A stretch of DNA of 64,000 bases from JAKSSE01 sp045597645 (GTDB taxonomy: Bacteria; Bacillota; Clostridia; Lachnospirales; Lachnospiraceae), in NCBI GenBank assembly GCA_045597645.1, contig JAZLKM010000025.1, positions 1-64,000 of the forward strand, read 5' to 3'. The translations under genes were made by a program, and so were the position numbers. Under the pieces are notes generated by a model. That model was not told where the DNA came from. It worked only from the letters and a program-made list of their open reading frames with translations, and did not search any database. Below are positions 25,179 through 33,876 of the stretch, in pieces. Position 1 is the first letter of the stretch. Each line of letters starts with the position of its first letter.

Positions 25179-25727
25179 ATGAACGAGCAGGACAACAGAG
25201 TTATTAAGACAAAAAAAGCCATCAGGGATGCTCTTTTCTCCCTTCTGGCCGAAAAACCAATAAATAAAATAAGTATATCCGAAGTATCCGAGGTGGCTCA
25301 GATTAACCGCAAGACCTTCTATGCTCACTACAACTGCATAGACGATGTGCTGGTGGAGCTGGAGGATGAGGTCGTGGAAAGTATCGATGCCTACCTAAAT
25401 AGCTGCATGATTGATGAGTTCGGGTTAACCCCCGCATACTTCCTTCAGTTCATCAACACCATGTATGCCAGCAACCCAGAGTTCTATGAGAACCTCACCT
25501 CGCTGCGCAACTACAACTTTATCGTGGAGAAGCTCAAGACGCTTTTGAAAAAAGCTCTCCTAAAAAACATGGTCATTCCAGGTGACAACCAGTACAAGAC
25601 AGAGCTGCGAATGGAGTACATTGTAAGCGGAGTTGCCGCTGTCTATGTAAGATGGCTAAAGGATGGCAAGCCATGCTCATTTGAAGAAATATCGCAGCTA
25701 TTGCTGGAAGTAATTGTGGAGGGGTAA
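25179..25727 (+). CDS. TetR-family transcriptional regulator
   Basis: About 182 residues. The N-terminal TetR HTH reads TKKAIRDALFSLLAEKPINKISISEVSEVAQINRKTFYAHY with the KTFY-HY signature; the C-terminal domain resembles the TetR_C group of the AcrR/DhaS type with ILYEL-like helices. I start at ATG 25179, six bases after AGGAG; the longer frame from 25125 runs through a palindrome. It is the only gene in this part on the + strand and is divergent from the patatin-ACP-ketosynthase operon, which it most likely controls. Its inducer is unknown, possibly an acyl compound. Confidence 0.85.
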   Translation: MNEQDNRVIKTKKAIRDALFSLLAEKPINKISISEVSEVAQINRKTFYAHYNCIDDVLVELEDEVVESIDAYLNSCMIDEFGLTPAYFLQFINTMYASNPEFYENLTSLRNYNFIVEKLKTLLKKALLKNMVIPGDNQYKTELRMEYIVSGVAAVYVRWLKDGKPCSFEEISQLLLEVIVEG

Positions 25728-25730
25728 ATA

Positions 25731-25757
25731 AAAAGGCCGGCTTATGCCGGCTCTTTA
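25731..25757. terminator. Bidirectional terminator between convergent genes
   Basis: GCCGGC-TTAT-GCCGGC is flanked by AAAAAGG on the left and TCTTTA on the right, between the TetR gene (+) and the 63-residue gene (-). The same sequence recurs at 26816-26843. Confidence 0.75.
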
Positions 25758-25763
25758 ATATCA

Positions 25764-25955
25764 TCATACAAAAAACTGTGTCATCTCCTCCGCCGACAGT
25801 TCAGCAACTTTTTTACCATTAACAGCAAGGTACTTTGATAGCGCCAGTAGATTTACTACACCCTTCGGCGGTTCTCTGTAAGGATCCGGCATATCATAAT
25901 ATGTATCCGGCAGCTCCCTGCCCTCCATATACCTTGGTCTATTCCCATTCAGCAT
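25764..25955 (-). CDS. 63-residue protein paired with the HTH-GNAT gene
   Basis: It opens MLNGNRPRYMEGRELPDTYY and continues with a Pro-rich acidic segment (DMPDPYREPPKGV), then a helical end (LLALSKYLAVNGKKVAEL). I do not recognise a family. GGAGG lies six bases before the chosen ATG (25955), itself inside the end of the upstream gene, so the two are translationally coupled. Tight coupling with an HTH-acetyltransferase fusion suggests a toxin-antitoxin-like or substrate-partner relation, but this is inference. Confidence 0.65.
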   Translation of the reverse strand: MLNGNRPRYMEGRELPDTYYDMPDPYREPPKGVVNLLALSKYLAVNGKKVAELSAEEMTQFFV

Positions 25956-26760
25956 CATATACCTCCAACAATTCTAGAGCCGCTTCTTCTCTCAACATAA
26001 ATTGATAGTCATGCTGAACTCCTAAGTATTCGGCACCAAAAGCATCGCAATAGTGCTGAAGTAAATCCCTGTTAGCAGCGAAGCCATGCATAACCCCTGC
26101 GTATCCCCAGTCTCGCGATTTTTTTGCCACTATTGCAAAAAGATGACCTCCTACGCCTTCATATTTCTTATATCCTGAAATCTTTTTATTATTGTGTGGA
26201 GCGGCTGACATCCAGACTATATACGCAGCTTGAGACACCTCATCATTAGTGACTCCTACTAATCCTTGTATCTTGCCATCATGCAACGTTGCAAGCGCAT
26301 ATATTTCAACTCCTTTTGGCAGCTTACTCCAATTAACATTCCATCCACTCTTCTTGCTATATCCTGCTAATGCGGATTTAGTCTCTATCCGATATACAAC
26401 AGTCTCACATATCTTTCCCGTAGCACAATCTACTAAGCATGGAGTCAATGTGTCTATCTCTACATCTACACAGCCCCTAAGTATTCGCTCGTTCAATGAA
26501 TCAAAATATCTAAGATTTCTGTCTAATGCGCTAAGCTTGAGATCACTATCTATAGGCTGCGATACATCAATCAGCAAATCATTAATGCTACAGTTCAATG
26601 CGAAACTTAGCCTATATAACATTTCGCCGCTTGCAGAAAAAAGCGTTTTTCGCCCCTGCTCATAATCCTGTAGTGAGCGCAGATTCACCCCGCTTATCTC
26701 TGCCAGTTCGCTTTGGCTAATCCCCATATTTTGCCTTATCTGTTTTAGTGTACTGCTCAT
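25939..26760 (-). CDS. HTH (XRE) domain fused to a GNAT-like domain
   Basis: 273 residues. Residues 1-70 are an XRE-type helix-turn-helix (IRQNMGISQSELAEISGVNLRSLQDYEQGRK). The rest has a central linker then a block resembling an N-acetyltransferase (HLFAIVAKKSRDWGYAGVMHGFAANRDLLQHYCDAFGAEYLG), including the usual late 'neighbour residue' and Y-x-x-F segments, although the acetyl-CoA loop R/Q-x-x-G-x-G/A is only loosely matched by KYEGVGGHL. AGGAGG is a perfect ribosome-binding site. The promoter contains a palindrome, pointing to autoregulation. It may be a regulator with enzyme activity or a fused antitoxin-toxin. Confidence 0.75.
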   Translation of the reverse strand: MSSTLKQIRQNMGISQSELAEISGVNLRSLQDYEQGRKTLFSASGEMLYRLSFALNCSINDLLIDVSQPIDSDLKLSALDRNLRYFDSLNERILRGCVDVEIDTLTPCLVDCATGKICETVVYRIETKSALAGYSKKSGWNVNWSKLPKGVEIYALATLHDGKIQGLVGVTNDEVSQAAYIVWMSAAPHNNKKISGYKKYEGVGGHLFAIVAKKSRDWGYAGVMHGFAANRDLLQHYCDAFGAEYLGVQHDYQFMLREEAALELLEVYDAEWE

Positions 26761-26779
26761 CTACCGCCTCCTTTTATAT

Positions 26780-26808
26780 ACTATACGGAAATATCCGTAC
26801 AATGTCAA
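26780..26808 (-). promoter_or_regulatory. Promoter with embedded operator for the HTH-GNAT gene
   Basis: Minus-strand TTGACA (26803-26808), 17-bp spacer and TATAGT (26780-26785). The palindrome TACGGA-AATA-TCCGTA (26784-26799) fills the spacer and touches the -10, a classic autorepressor position for an XRE protein. Confidence 0.8.
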
Positions 26809-26815
26809 GACGGAT

Positions 26816-26843
26816 AAAAAGGCCGGCTTATGCCGGCTCTTTA
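26816..26843. terminator. Second copy of the GCCGGC terminator
   Basis: AAAAAGGCCGGC-TTAT-GCCGGCTCTTTA, identical over its core to the copy at 25731-25757. It lies between the Rpn relic and the HTH-GNAT promoter. The two copies bracket the HTH-GNAT/63-residue gene pair. Confidence 0.7.
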
Positions 26844-26864
26844 CTTTTTATCGCATAAATATAT

Positions 26865-27018
26865 CTACAGAAGCTTCTTGAATTCCTCTTCGGACATGCC
26901 TGCTTTTTGCGCTGCAATGTCGATTTGAAGCAGTCCTTCCTTTACAAGTTCTATTAAGTTGGCTCTTATTCCTTCTGCTCTGCCCTCTGCCAACAATTTT
27001 TTCCATCACTTCAGACAT
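26865..27018 (-). pseudogene. Frameshifted C-terminal relic of an Rpn-family gene
   Basis: Starting from ATG 27018 the frame reads MSEVMEK, then fails. Dropping one A from the A6 run (T6 on the + strand, 26997-27002) restores MEKLLAEGRAEGIRANLIEL through KAGMSEEEFKKLL and a stop at 26865. The length (154 nt, one more than a multiple of three) confirms a one-base insertion. The acidic/basic AEGRAEG stretch and the preceding KSMEGGGSAMSEVM are typical of C-termini of Rpn/PD-(D/E)XK nuclease-transposase family proteins. The main body is missing, and a REP-like palindrome abuts the broken end. Confidence 0.65.
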
Positions 27019-27067
27019 AGCTGACCCACCTCCCTCCATCGATTTCAATTCCTTCGCTCTTGATAAG

Positions 27068-27108
27068 TTTACCGCCCAAATCCGCAGATTAGCTCCGCCA
27101 GCGGTAAA
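27068..27108. repeat. REP-like palindrome, copy 3
   Basis: TTTACCGC (27068-27075) pairs with GCGGTAAA (27101-27108). Its reverse complement aligns with the element at 9990-10029 through both arms and a CTAAT-TG core. It sits between the DUF554 gene and the Rpn relic. Confidence 0.6.
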
Positions 27109-27150
27109 ACGCCATCTAGCAAGAAATAATAAAGCCGCCCTTCCAATCAC

Positions 27151-27858
27151 TTACGGCCAGAATGCGCACACCAGCAGTCCTGGCAGCATATTGGCCACCT
27201 TGATTTTCTTGTCTCGAATCAGATTCAATCCTACGCAGAATATCATTACTGATCCCACGTATGATAAATGTGCAAGTGCTGTCTCTGACATGAACGGACC
27301 GGCGAACATAGCTGCCACAGTGACAATGCCCTGCAGCAGGAAAACAGGAATAGCTGAGAACACCGCGCCCTTGCCTCTTGAAGCAGTCATAATACAGATT
27401 ATGATACAGTCGAGGATTCCCTTTGCCAGTAGAATTGAATAGTCATGGTAGATGCCATCCATGATGGAGCCCACGATAGCCATGGCACCAATGCACACCG
27501 TACAAGACGCATCTACGAATGCTCCAATGAACTGGTTATCGCCCTCACTCTTGCTTTTAACCTTAAGCCACGCGCCAAAGGTCTCTATGCGCTTGTCGAT
27601 GTCGATAATCTCTCCTATGATTGTACCTACTGCTATAGATACAATCATCATCATGCTTCCCTCGGTGGAAAATGCTCCGTCCTTATATACGAGCATCTTT
27701 TCCATTACTCCGCCTATAGCCACAAACATGACCGTGGTACCGCAGACATTTGTGAGCGCCTCGCCCATCTGGGGCTTAACCCACTTTTTGAGCACAAATC
27801 CCACTATTCCACCAACTAATATCAATACTGTATTTAATATAGTTCCCAATCCTGGCAT
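27151..27858 (-). CDS. DUF554 family membrane protein
   Basis: About 235 residues with six or seven hydrophobic segments (first LNTVLILVGGIVGFVL) and the family's characteristic GTIIGEIIDIDKRIE and DCIIICIMTASRGKGA blocks. DUF554 (YdfK-like) is a putative transporter or channel of unknown substrate. I start at the ATG 27858 (MPGLGTILN), nine bases after GGAG; an in-frame ATG eight codons earlier lacks a ribosome-binding site. It lies 47 bp downstream of recO on the same strand. Confidence 0.8.
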   Translation of the reverse strand: MPGLGTILNTVLILVGGIVGFVLKKWVKPQMGEALTNVCGTTVMFVAIGGVMEKMLVYKDGAFSTEGSMMMIVSIAVGTIIGEIIDIDKRIETFGAWLKVKSKSEGDNQFIGAFVDASCTVCIGAMAIVGSIMDGIYHDYSILLAKGILDCIIICIMTASRGKGAVFSAIPVFLLQGIVTVAAMFAGPFMSETALAHLSYVGSVMIFCVGLNLIRDKKIKVANMLPGLLVCAFWP

Positions 27859-27905
27859 CTCTATCTTCTCCATCGTTATCAATTGTTATAGCATTGCTGG
27901 CAAAA

Positions 27906-28637
27906 TCATATCACATCCAGCGACTTGAACGGATGTCGCATATACACCTTTTTCAGTTCATTCACATGACCGAAAAATTCCTTTTCCACCTCCGGCGTCA
28001 ATGTAAATGTATATAGCTTAGTAAGTGGCGCGGACACCACGTACTGCATTGTATACAGTGCTGACTGTGATATGCTATTGCCGCCAATCTTACTGACGCA
28101 GTCATCACACACCAGCCCGCCATGTCCTGCATTAAAGTAATGCAAATCCTCTTTTTTATTACATTTGACACATCCATCAAGGCGCGGAGACTCACCGTTT
28201 ACCACCAGCATTCTAAGCTCAAAAATATGCTGCAATGTCTTTAGTGGCAGCCTCTTTTGCGACAACACATTTATTGTTATATACAAAAGCTTTAAGAGCT
28301 CTCTGTCATCCTCATTCTCGCGGCTATAGTAATCTGCAACCTCCAGAAAATAGAACCCATAGCAGGCCGCCTCGTAATCCACTGCCAGATCTCTAAAGTA
28401 TTCAGTGATGCGCGCTTTAGACGCAGTATAAGCATTTCGACCAGGGTAAATGGTAAATTCACCAAAAGCAAAGGGATTGGCCGCTGCAAGCATGCTGCTG
28501 CCCGGACGCCTGGCCCCTTTTACAAAGGCTGTTATCTTGCCTCTCTCCTTGGTGAGTATCACCAATCTCTTGTCATAATCAGACACCGGGGTGGCACTTA
28601 TAACCATCCCGGTGACTGTAATTTCTCCATCACTCAT
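27906..28637 (-). CDS. recO: DNA repair protein RecO
   Basis: 243 residues. The N-terminal OB fold (VTGMVISATPVSDYDKRLVILTKERGKITAFVKGARRPGS) is followed by helices and a zinc finger with two CxxC pairs (CVKCNKK, then CDDC). RecO loads RecA onto SSB-coated DNA with RecR and RecF. The ATG follows the era TAA directly, the standard era-recO order of Firmicutes. Confidence 0.93.
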   Translation of the reverse strand: MSDGEITVTGMVISATPVSDYDKRLVILTKERGKITAFVKGARRPGSSMLAAANPFAFGEFTIYPGRNAYTASKARITEYFRDLAVDYEAACYGFYFLEVADYYSRENEDDRELLKLLYITINVLSQKRLPLKTLQHIFELRMLVVNGESPRLDGCVKCNKKEDLHYFNAGHGGLVCDDCVSKIGGNSISQSALYTMQYVVSAPLTKLYTFTLTPEVEKEFFGHVNELKKVYMRHPFKSLDVI

Positions 28638-29555
28638 TTACTTTCTCAACTGCTTCTCGTCGTATCCAAAGTTCTTTACCAGAAAATCTGACTCACGCCA
28701 GTTTTCCTTGACCTTAACCCATAGCTTAAGATTGACTCTCGCATCTACCAGTCGCTCAATCTCATATCTGGCGTTGCTGCCTATTTTTTTGAGCATCTCG
28801 CCGCCTTTTCCTATTATGATTCCCTTATGGCTATCCTTTTCACATACTATGGTAGCCTCGATATCATACATGTATCCGTCACGAATCTTCTTTTCGTTCA
28901 TGATATCAACACTGACAGCGATGCCGTGCGGCACCTCCTTGTCCAGAGCGTGCAGGCATTTTTCTCTGATGATTTCAGCGGTAATCGCACGCATGGGCTG
29001 GTCGGTCACAGTGTCCTCGTCATAAAGCATAGGACCATATGGAAGATACTTAAATATCTGGTCAACCAGAGTATCGCAGTTTTCTCCGCTTCTGGCGCAC
29101 ACCGGCACTATTTCGGCGAAATCCATCTTCTGACTGTAGCTTGTGATGACCTCAAGTACCTTTTCCTTGTTAACAGAGTCTATCTTGTTGATTACCAGAA
29201 TGACCGGAAGCTTTGCCTTTGACAGCATCTTGAGAATGCTCTCATCCTGCGGACCCACAAAGGTATCCGGCTCAACTAGATACAAGATTACATCCACATC
29301 TCTAAGTGTAGACTCCGCAGACTTCACCATGTATTCGCCCAGCTTATTTTTAGCCTTGTGCATACCGGGGGTATCCACAAATACTATCTGACCCTTTTCG
29401 GTGTCAGTATATACTGTCTGGATTTTGTTTCTTGTGGTCTGCGGCTTGTTACTGGTTATAGCAATCTTCTGGCCTACCAGTGTGTTCATCAATGTTGATT
29501 TTCCAACGTTTGGGCGTCCTATAATGGTTGCAAAGCCTGTCTTAATTTCAGCCAT
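28638..29555 (-). CDS. era: GTPase Era
   Basis: 305 residues. GTPase motifs are GRPNVGKST (G1), DTPGMH (G3) and NKIDSV (G4); a C-terminal KH domain contains GIIIGKGGEMLKKIG. Era binds the 3' end of 16S rRNA and matures the 30S subunit. AGGAG lies five bases before ATG. It is followed at once by recO. Confidence 0.95.
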   Translation of the reverse strand: MAEIKTGFATIIGRPNVGKSTLMNTLVGQKIAITSNKPQTTRNKIQTVYTDTEKGQIVFVDTPGMHKAKNKLGEYMVKSAESTLRDVDVILYLVEPDTFVGPQDESILKMLSKAKLPVILVINKIDSVNKEKVLEVITSYSQKMDFAEIVPVCARSGENCDTLVDQIFKYLPYGPMLYDEDTVTDQPMRAITAEIIREKCLHALDKEVPHGIAVSVDIMNEKKIRDGYMYDIEATIVCEKDSHKGIIIGKGGEMLKKIGSNARYEIERLVDARVNLKLWVKVKENWRESDFLVKNFGYDEKQLRK

Positions 29556-29651
29556 ATATGCTCCTATGTATCATTCTTTTCATTAAAAAATATCATTTGA
29601 TAGCCGAATGTCGCCATCTCACGGGCGATGTCATCTCGTGGCTACTGTCAT

Positions 29652-32558
29652 CTACGCCTTCAGCGCATGTATGCTGTCAAACATATCCGCACTGGCCTTT
29701 ATCTTGTCCTCATTGCCATATACTGCAAAGGCACCTGAACTCATGATAGATTCAATATACGGTGCGAGGGCCCTGATATCTTCTACGGTAGCTAGCCTCG
29801 TCTTGTCGCGGTCGGCCTGCATCTGCTCCTTGGTGCGACCTGTCATATAACTTGCCAGGCCTCTCTCTCCTTCTGTAGCAGGGGTAGGTGGTACATCCAG
29901 CTCACCGAATGCACCTATGACATATTTAGTCATATCTCTGTCAGAGCAGTTGAAATTCTTAACATACTCCACTGTATTTTTGAAAATCTCATCAGTCTCA
30001 GTCAGGTTAGGATCCCGGTATGACATAAGATATGCATCTCCGGTAATGCCAAATCCACTCATGGCACCATAGGCACCGCCCTTTACCCTAATATTTATCC
30101 ACAGATAGTCGTAGCTAAGTATTACCTTCAACACACGCAGTGCTGCATCATACTCAAGTCCGCTCTCTACAAAGTTTCCGCATCTAGCCACGTACTGCAC
30201 CATTGATGCATCAGTTATACCCTCTGTGGCCTTTGTAACCTCCGGAACATAAGTGTCTGAGGCTGCCTCTCCAGCATACATCTGACCTGCGAAGCTCTCC
30301 GCATCTTTCATGGCTGTCTTTCTGTAGCTCTCCTCCGCAGTCACCGATATGAGCATCCTCTCTCTCACGAATATCCTCTTGCAAATATCATAGAGCTTAA
30401 TGGCCAGCATACCCTTGCGTTCCTCGTAATCATTCATGATTTCACTTAGGAACTTATAGAACTCATAGCCACTGGTCATCTCAGACTTTCTACCTCTTGG
30501 TGAATACTGCGCCATAGCGCGCCCCATTGCAAAAAGGTGCCCTGCATTCTGGAACTTCATCTCAAGACTTGAAACTATCTCCATCAGCACCTCATATAGT
30601 CTGTCTGTGTCGGAAAAATCTGTCTGCAGCAAGGTTTCCTTCAATAGGTCCTGGGTAGCTGATACATTTTTGTATAGTGTCTTATATTTTGCACTGAAAA
30701 ATATCCTGCAGTCCCCTGCAGAATTCGGATATGCATCAAGGCAGGTAGACATGCCACCTGAAATGAGATTCATTGCATTATACAGCTCAGCATAACTCCT
30801 GTCAGAGGTGTCAAGCATACCAAGCACCTTGCTAAGCAATGCTGCTATCTGCAAATCCTCCTGGCCAAAATCCGAAATATCATATATATAGTGAGCGTAT
30901 GCTATACCGTTTGTGTCGATATCATGGTAAAGCATCGGCACCTTTCCAGCCTTGCATTCTCTATTCTTTATAGGTCTCGTCTGCTTTTTTATATCATCTC
31001 TGGTCAAAAGCGGCAGGCACTCCATAGTCTCTTCATCGTCAGGTGTGCTCTGATACTCCTTCAGATGTGCAGTAGATGCCACTATCTCATCTACCTCACT
31101 AGAAGTAAGTTGCGACTTATACTCTGCCAGCTGCTTTCTCAGCTCTTCCTCCTGCGCTGCCCCAAGGCCCTTTTTAGGACACAATGTCATCGAGAGTGCA
31201 TGGGCATTGTCCAGCAAATATTTTTCAATGATACTCTCAAAGTATCCATTATCAATATCCGCCTCAAGCTCATCGTAGAGCCCCAAGAGCTTCATGTAGC
31301 TAAATGGCTGGTCATCATCATATAGCCAGGTCTCCAGCATATTAAGCCCATACATAAGCCCCCTCGGCCAACGTCCAAAGTCAGCCTCCCTGAACTTAAA
31401 TGCACTGCTGACAATCGAGCCCTTTATTGCATCCTTATCCAGCTCACCCTCAATCTGTTTTTTCAAGGTATCACGAATAACCTTGATAAACTCTTCCTTC
31501 TGGTCCTCATTTGCATTCTTAGCAATTACAGAGAACATAGGCTGACGAAGCCCCGAATCATATCCGCCCATGATATCATGGCCTATTCCAGCTCTGATTA
31601 GTGCGTTTCTAATAGGCGCCGCCGGGCTTGAAAGAAGCACCTCATCCAATACCTCCATTGCTACGCAAAGCTTTGCATCGGCAGCATCTCCCACACTCAC
31701 GGAGTATGACAGGTAGGTATTATCCTCCTCTTCCTCCTCATCAGAGATTGGATAACAATCAGCTTCATCTTTCATTACATCAAAAGCTGACACAGCAGGA
31801 ATGCTGGTGTCAATCTCGATGGCATCAAAAGCTGACAAGTAGTTCTCATCTATCCATGCCAGTTCATTCTCCATATCCATATCACCATAGATATAAATAT
31901 ATGAGTTGCTCGGGTGGTATAATGTCTTATGAAAATCAAGAAACTGCTCATAGCTAAGGTCTGGGATATTCTTAGGATCACCTCCAGACTCATAAAAGTA
32001 TCCGTTAGTTGGATAGAGGCCGCTAAGTATTTTCCTCTGCAATACCTCCTCAGGGCTGGAAAATGCGCCCTTCATCTCGTTATATACGACACCGTTTATA
32101 GTGAGCTCATCGTCCTTGTCATTCAGCTCATAGTGCCATCCCTCCTGGCGGAAAATCTCCTCGTGGACATAGATATTTGGATAAAATACTGCATCCAGAT
32201 ACACGTCCATCAGATTCCTGAAGTCCGCATAGTTGCAGCTTGCTATAGGATAAACAGTCTTATCCGGATAGGTCATTGCATTAAGAAAAGTATTTAAACT
32301 TCCCTTCGCAAGCTCTACAAACGGGTCCTTCAGCGGGTATTTCTTTGAACCGCACAGTACAGAGTGCTCCAGAATGTGAGCATTACCTGTAGAATTGCGG
32401 CTAGGTGTCCTAAATCCTATATAGAATACTTTGTTCTCGTCATCATTTGAAACACAGGCTATCTTGGCACCTGTCTTTTCATGAATCAGGTAAGTGCCTG
32501 TGCTGTGTATATCTGAAAGATTCTCTTCTTTTATTACCTTATATCCTTTTACGTTCAT
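29652..32558 (-). CDS. M16C-family zinc metallopeptidase (PreP/falcilysin type)
   Basis: 968 residues, the full two-halved length of the M16C clam-shell peptidases. The inverted zinc motif HILEHSVLCGS (HxxEH) lies near residue 60, with the distal glutamate in a GALNTF-type context (ELAKGSLNTFLNAMTYPDKT). The C-terminal half contains the substrate-clamping VKGGAYGAMSGF motif. Relatives degrade short peptides in the cytosol. It has no signal peptide. It lies downstream of DUF1015 on the same strand, 36 bp away, at the end of the amino-acid synthesis string. Confidence 0.9.
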   Translation of the reverse strand: MNVKGYKVIKEENLSDIHSTGTYLIHEKTGAKIACVSNDDENKVFYIGFRTPSRNSTGNAHILEHSVLCGSKKYPLKDPFVELAKGSLNTFLNAMTYPDKTVYPIASCNYADFRNLMDVYLDAVFYPNIYVHEEIFRQEGWHYELNDKDDELTINGVVYNEMKGAFSSPEEVLQRKILSGLYPTNGYFYESGGDPKNIPDLSYEQFLDFHKTLYHPSNSYIYIYGDMDMENELAWIDENYLSAFDAIEIDTSIPAVSAFDVMKDEADCYPISDEEEEEDNTYLSYSVSVGDAADAKLCVAMEVLDEVLLSSPAAPIRNALIRAGIGHDIMGGYDSGLRQPMFSVIAKNANEDQKEEFIKVIRDTLKKQIEGELDKDAIKGSIVSSAFKFREADFGRWPRGLMYGLNMLETWLYDDDQPFSYMKLLGLYDELEADIDNGYFESIIEKYLLDNAHALSMTLCPKKGLGAAQEEELRKQLAEYKSQLTSSEVDEIVASTAHLKEYQSTPDDEETMECLPLLTRDDIKKQTRPIKNRECKAGKVPMLYHDIDTNGIAYAHYIYDISDFGQEDLQIAALLSKVLGMLDTSDRSYAELYNAMNLISGGMSTCLDAYPNSAGDCRIFFSAKYKTLYKNVSATQDLLKETLLQTDFSDTDRLYEVLMEIVSSLEMKFQNAGHLFAMGRAMAQYSPRGRKSEMTSGYEFYKFLSEIMNDYEERKGMLAIKLYDICKRIFVRERMLISVTAEESYRKTAMKDAESFAGQMYAGEAASDTYVPEVTKATEGITDASMVQYVARCGNFVESGLEYDAALRVLKVILSYDYLWINIRVKGGAYGAMSGFGITGDAYLMSYRDPNLTETDEIFKNTVEYVKNFNCSDRDMTKYVIGAFGELDVPPTPATEGERGLASYMTGRTKEQMQADRDKTRLATVEDIRALAPYIESIMSSGAFAVYGNEDKIKASADMFDSIHALKA

Positions 32559-32594
32559 CTAATATTATTCCTCGTTATTTAGCAATGTATGAAC

Positions 32595-33845
32595 TCACGG
32601 CAAGTCGCGCTCAATCTCATGTATGAAAAGTCCGCTTCGTAGCTTTGGCTCAAACCAGGTAGACTTAGGCGGCATAAGCAGACCTGCATCCGCCACATCA
32701 AAAAGCTCAGATATCGATGTCGGGTACATTGCAAATGCCACCTTACAGTCTAGGCTGCATCTGCGCTCAAGTTCTTTAAGTCCTCTGATTCCACCTACAA
32801 AATCTATTCTGTTATCAGTCTTTGGATCAGCTATTCCCAGGATTGGATTAAGCACCAGATTCTGAAGCAATGAAACATCCAGAGCCTCTACCGGATCCGT
32901 TGGGATGTCCTTTGGATTAACCTTGCAAAGGTACCATTTTCCATCAATATACATCGAAAACTCGCCCTTTGATGCAGGCCTTACCTGCTCCGTTGTGGCT
33001 TGCCCCACTTCTACTACATCACCAATCTTTGCAATAAATTCTGCACTGCTCAGTCCGTTCAGGTCCTTAACCACCCTGTTATAGTCAAATATTTTGAGCT
33101 CGTCATCAGGGAAGAGAACTGACAGGAAGAAATTGAACTCCTCATTTCCTGTATAGCCTGGATTGGCCTCCCTGCGCAGCTTGCTTACCTTTACTGCTGA
33201 TGCTGCCCTGTGGTGCCCATCGGCAATATAAATCTGGCTTATGCCATCAAAAGCCGTCTTTATAGCTGCCACATCAGACTCATCGCTTATCACGTGTACA
33301 GTATGAGTGATTCCATCCTCGGATGTAAAATCATATACCGGCTCCGTAGCCGCCACCTTTTTTGTAATCTCTGACAGTGCGGTATTCCTTCTATATGCCA
33401 GGAAAATTGGACCTGTCTGGCAGCTTGTGGTATCCACATGCCTAATACGGTCCGCCTCCTTTTCAGCCCTGGTATTCTCGTGCTTTTTGATGACTCCGTT
33501 ATCATAGTCATCTACAGAAGAAGCCGCCACTATACCTGTCTGTGTGCGGCCATCCATAGTCAGAGAATATAGGTAATAGCAAGGTGCATCATCGCGGATG
33601 AATCTGCCATCTGCTATCATCTCACGAAGCATCTCGTCTGCCTTGGCATAGACCTCGGGAGCATACATATCATGGCCTGGCTCAAACTGAGTCTCGGGTC
33701 TATCAATGTTCAAAAAAGAATCCTTATTATCCTTTACTACCTCGCGTGCTTCCTCCCTGTTATAAACATCATAAGGCAGTGCCGCTATAAGCACTGCCTT
33801 ATCCTTTGAAGGACGGATTGCACAAAATGGTCTGATGTCTGCCAT
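32595..33845 (-). CDS. DUF1015 family protein
   Basis: 416 residues. It begins MADIRPFCAIRPSKDKA, has the family's LPYDVYNREEAR near residue 25, and the YIADGHHRAASA histidine motif that resembles a ParB/SbnI-like kinase site. DUF1015 proteins have been linked to free-serine phosphorylation in some archaea (SerK is a related ParB-like ADP-dependent kinase), and the gene directly follows serC and serA here. A role in serine or phosphoserine metabolism is therefore a reasonable inference, not a demonstrated one. Confidence 0.85.
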   Translation of the reverse strand: MADIRPFCAIRPSKDKAVLIAALPYDVYNREEAREVVKDNKDSFLNIDRPETQFEPGHDMYAPEVYAKADEMLREMIADGRFIRDDAPCYYLYSLTMDGRTQTGIVAASSVDDYDNGVIKKHENTRAEKEADRIRHVDTTSCQTGPIFLAYRRNTALSEITKKVAATEPVYDFTSEDGITHTVHVISDESDVAAIKTAFDGISQIYIADGHHRAASAVKVSKLRREANPGYTGNEEFNFFLSVLFPDDELKIFDYNRVVKDLNGLSSAEFIAKIGDVVEVGQATTEQVRPASKGEFSMYIDGKWYLCKVNPKDIPTDPVEALDVSLLQNLVLNPILGIADPKTDNRIDFVGGIRGLKELERRCSLDCKVAFAMYPTSISELFDVADAGLLMPPKSTWFEPKLRSGLFIHEIERDLP

Positions 33846-33876
33846 TTCTACATTCCCCGTTTCTAGAATCTCGTTA

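Noticed and set aside
26848..27150. Intact 100-residue gene
   Set aside because: Its C-terminus is out of frame with the Rpn-like sequence, which is restored by removing one base in an A6 run; its start lies in the REP-like region.
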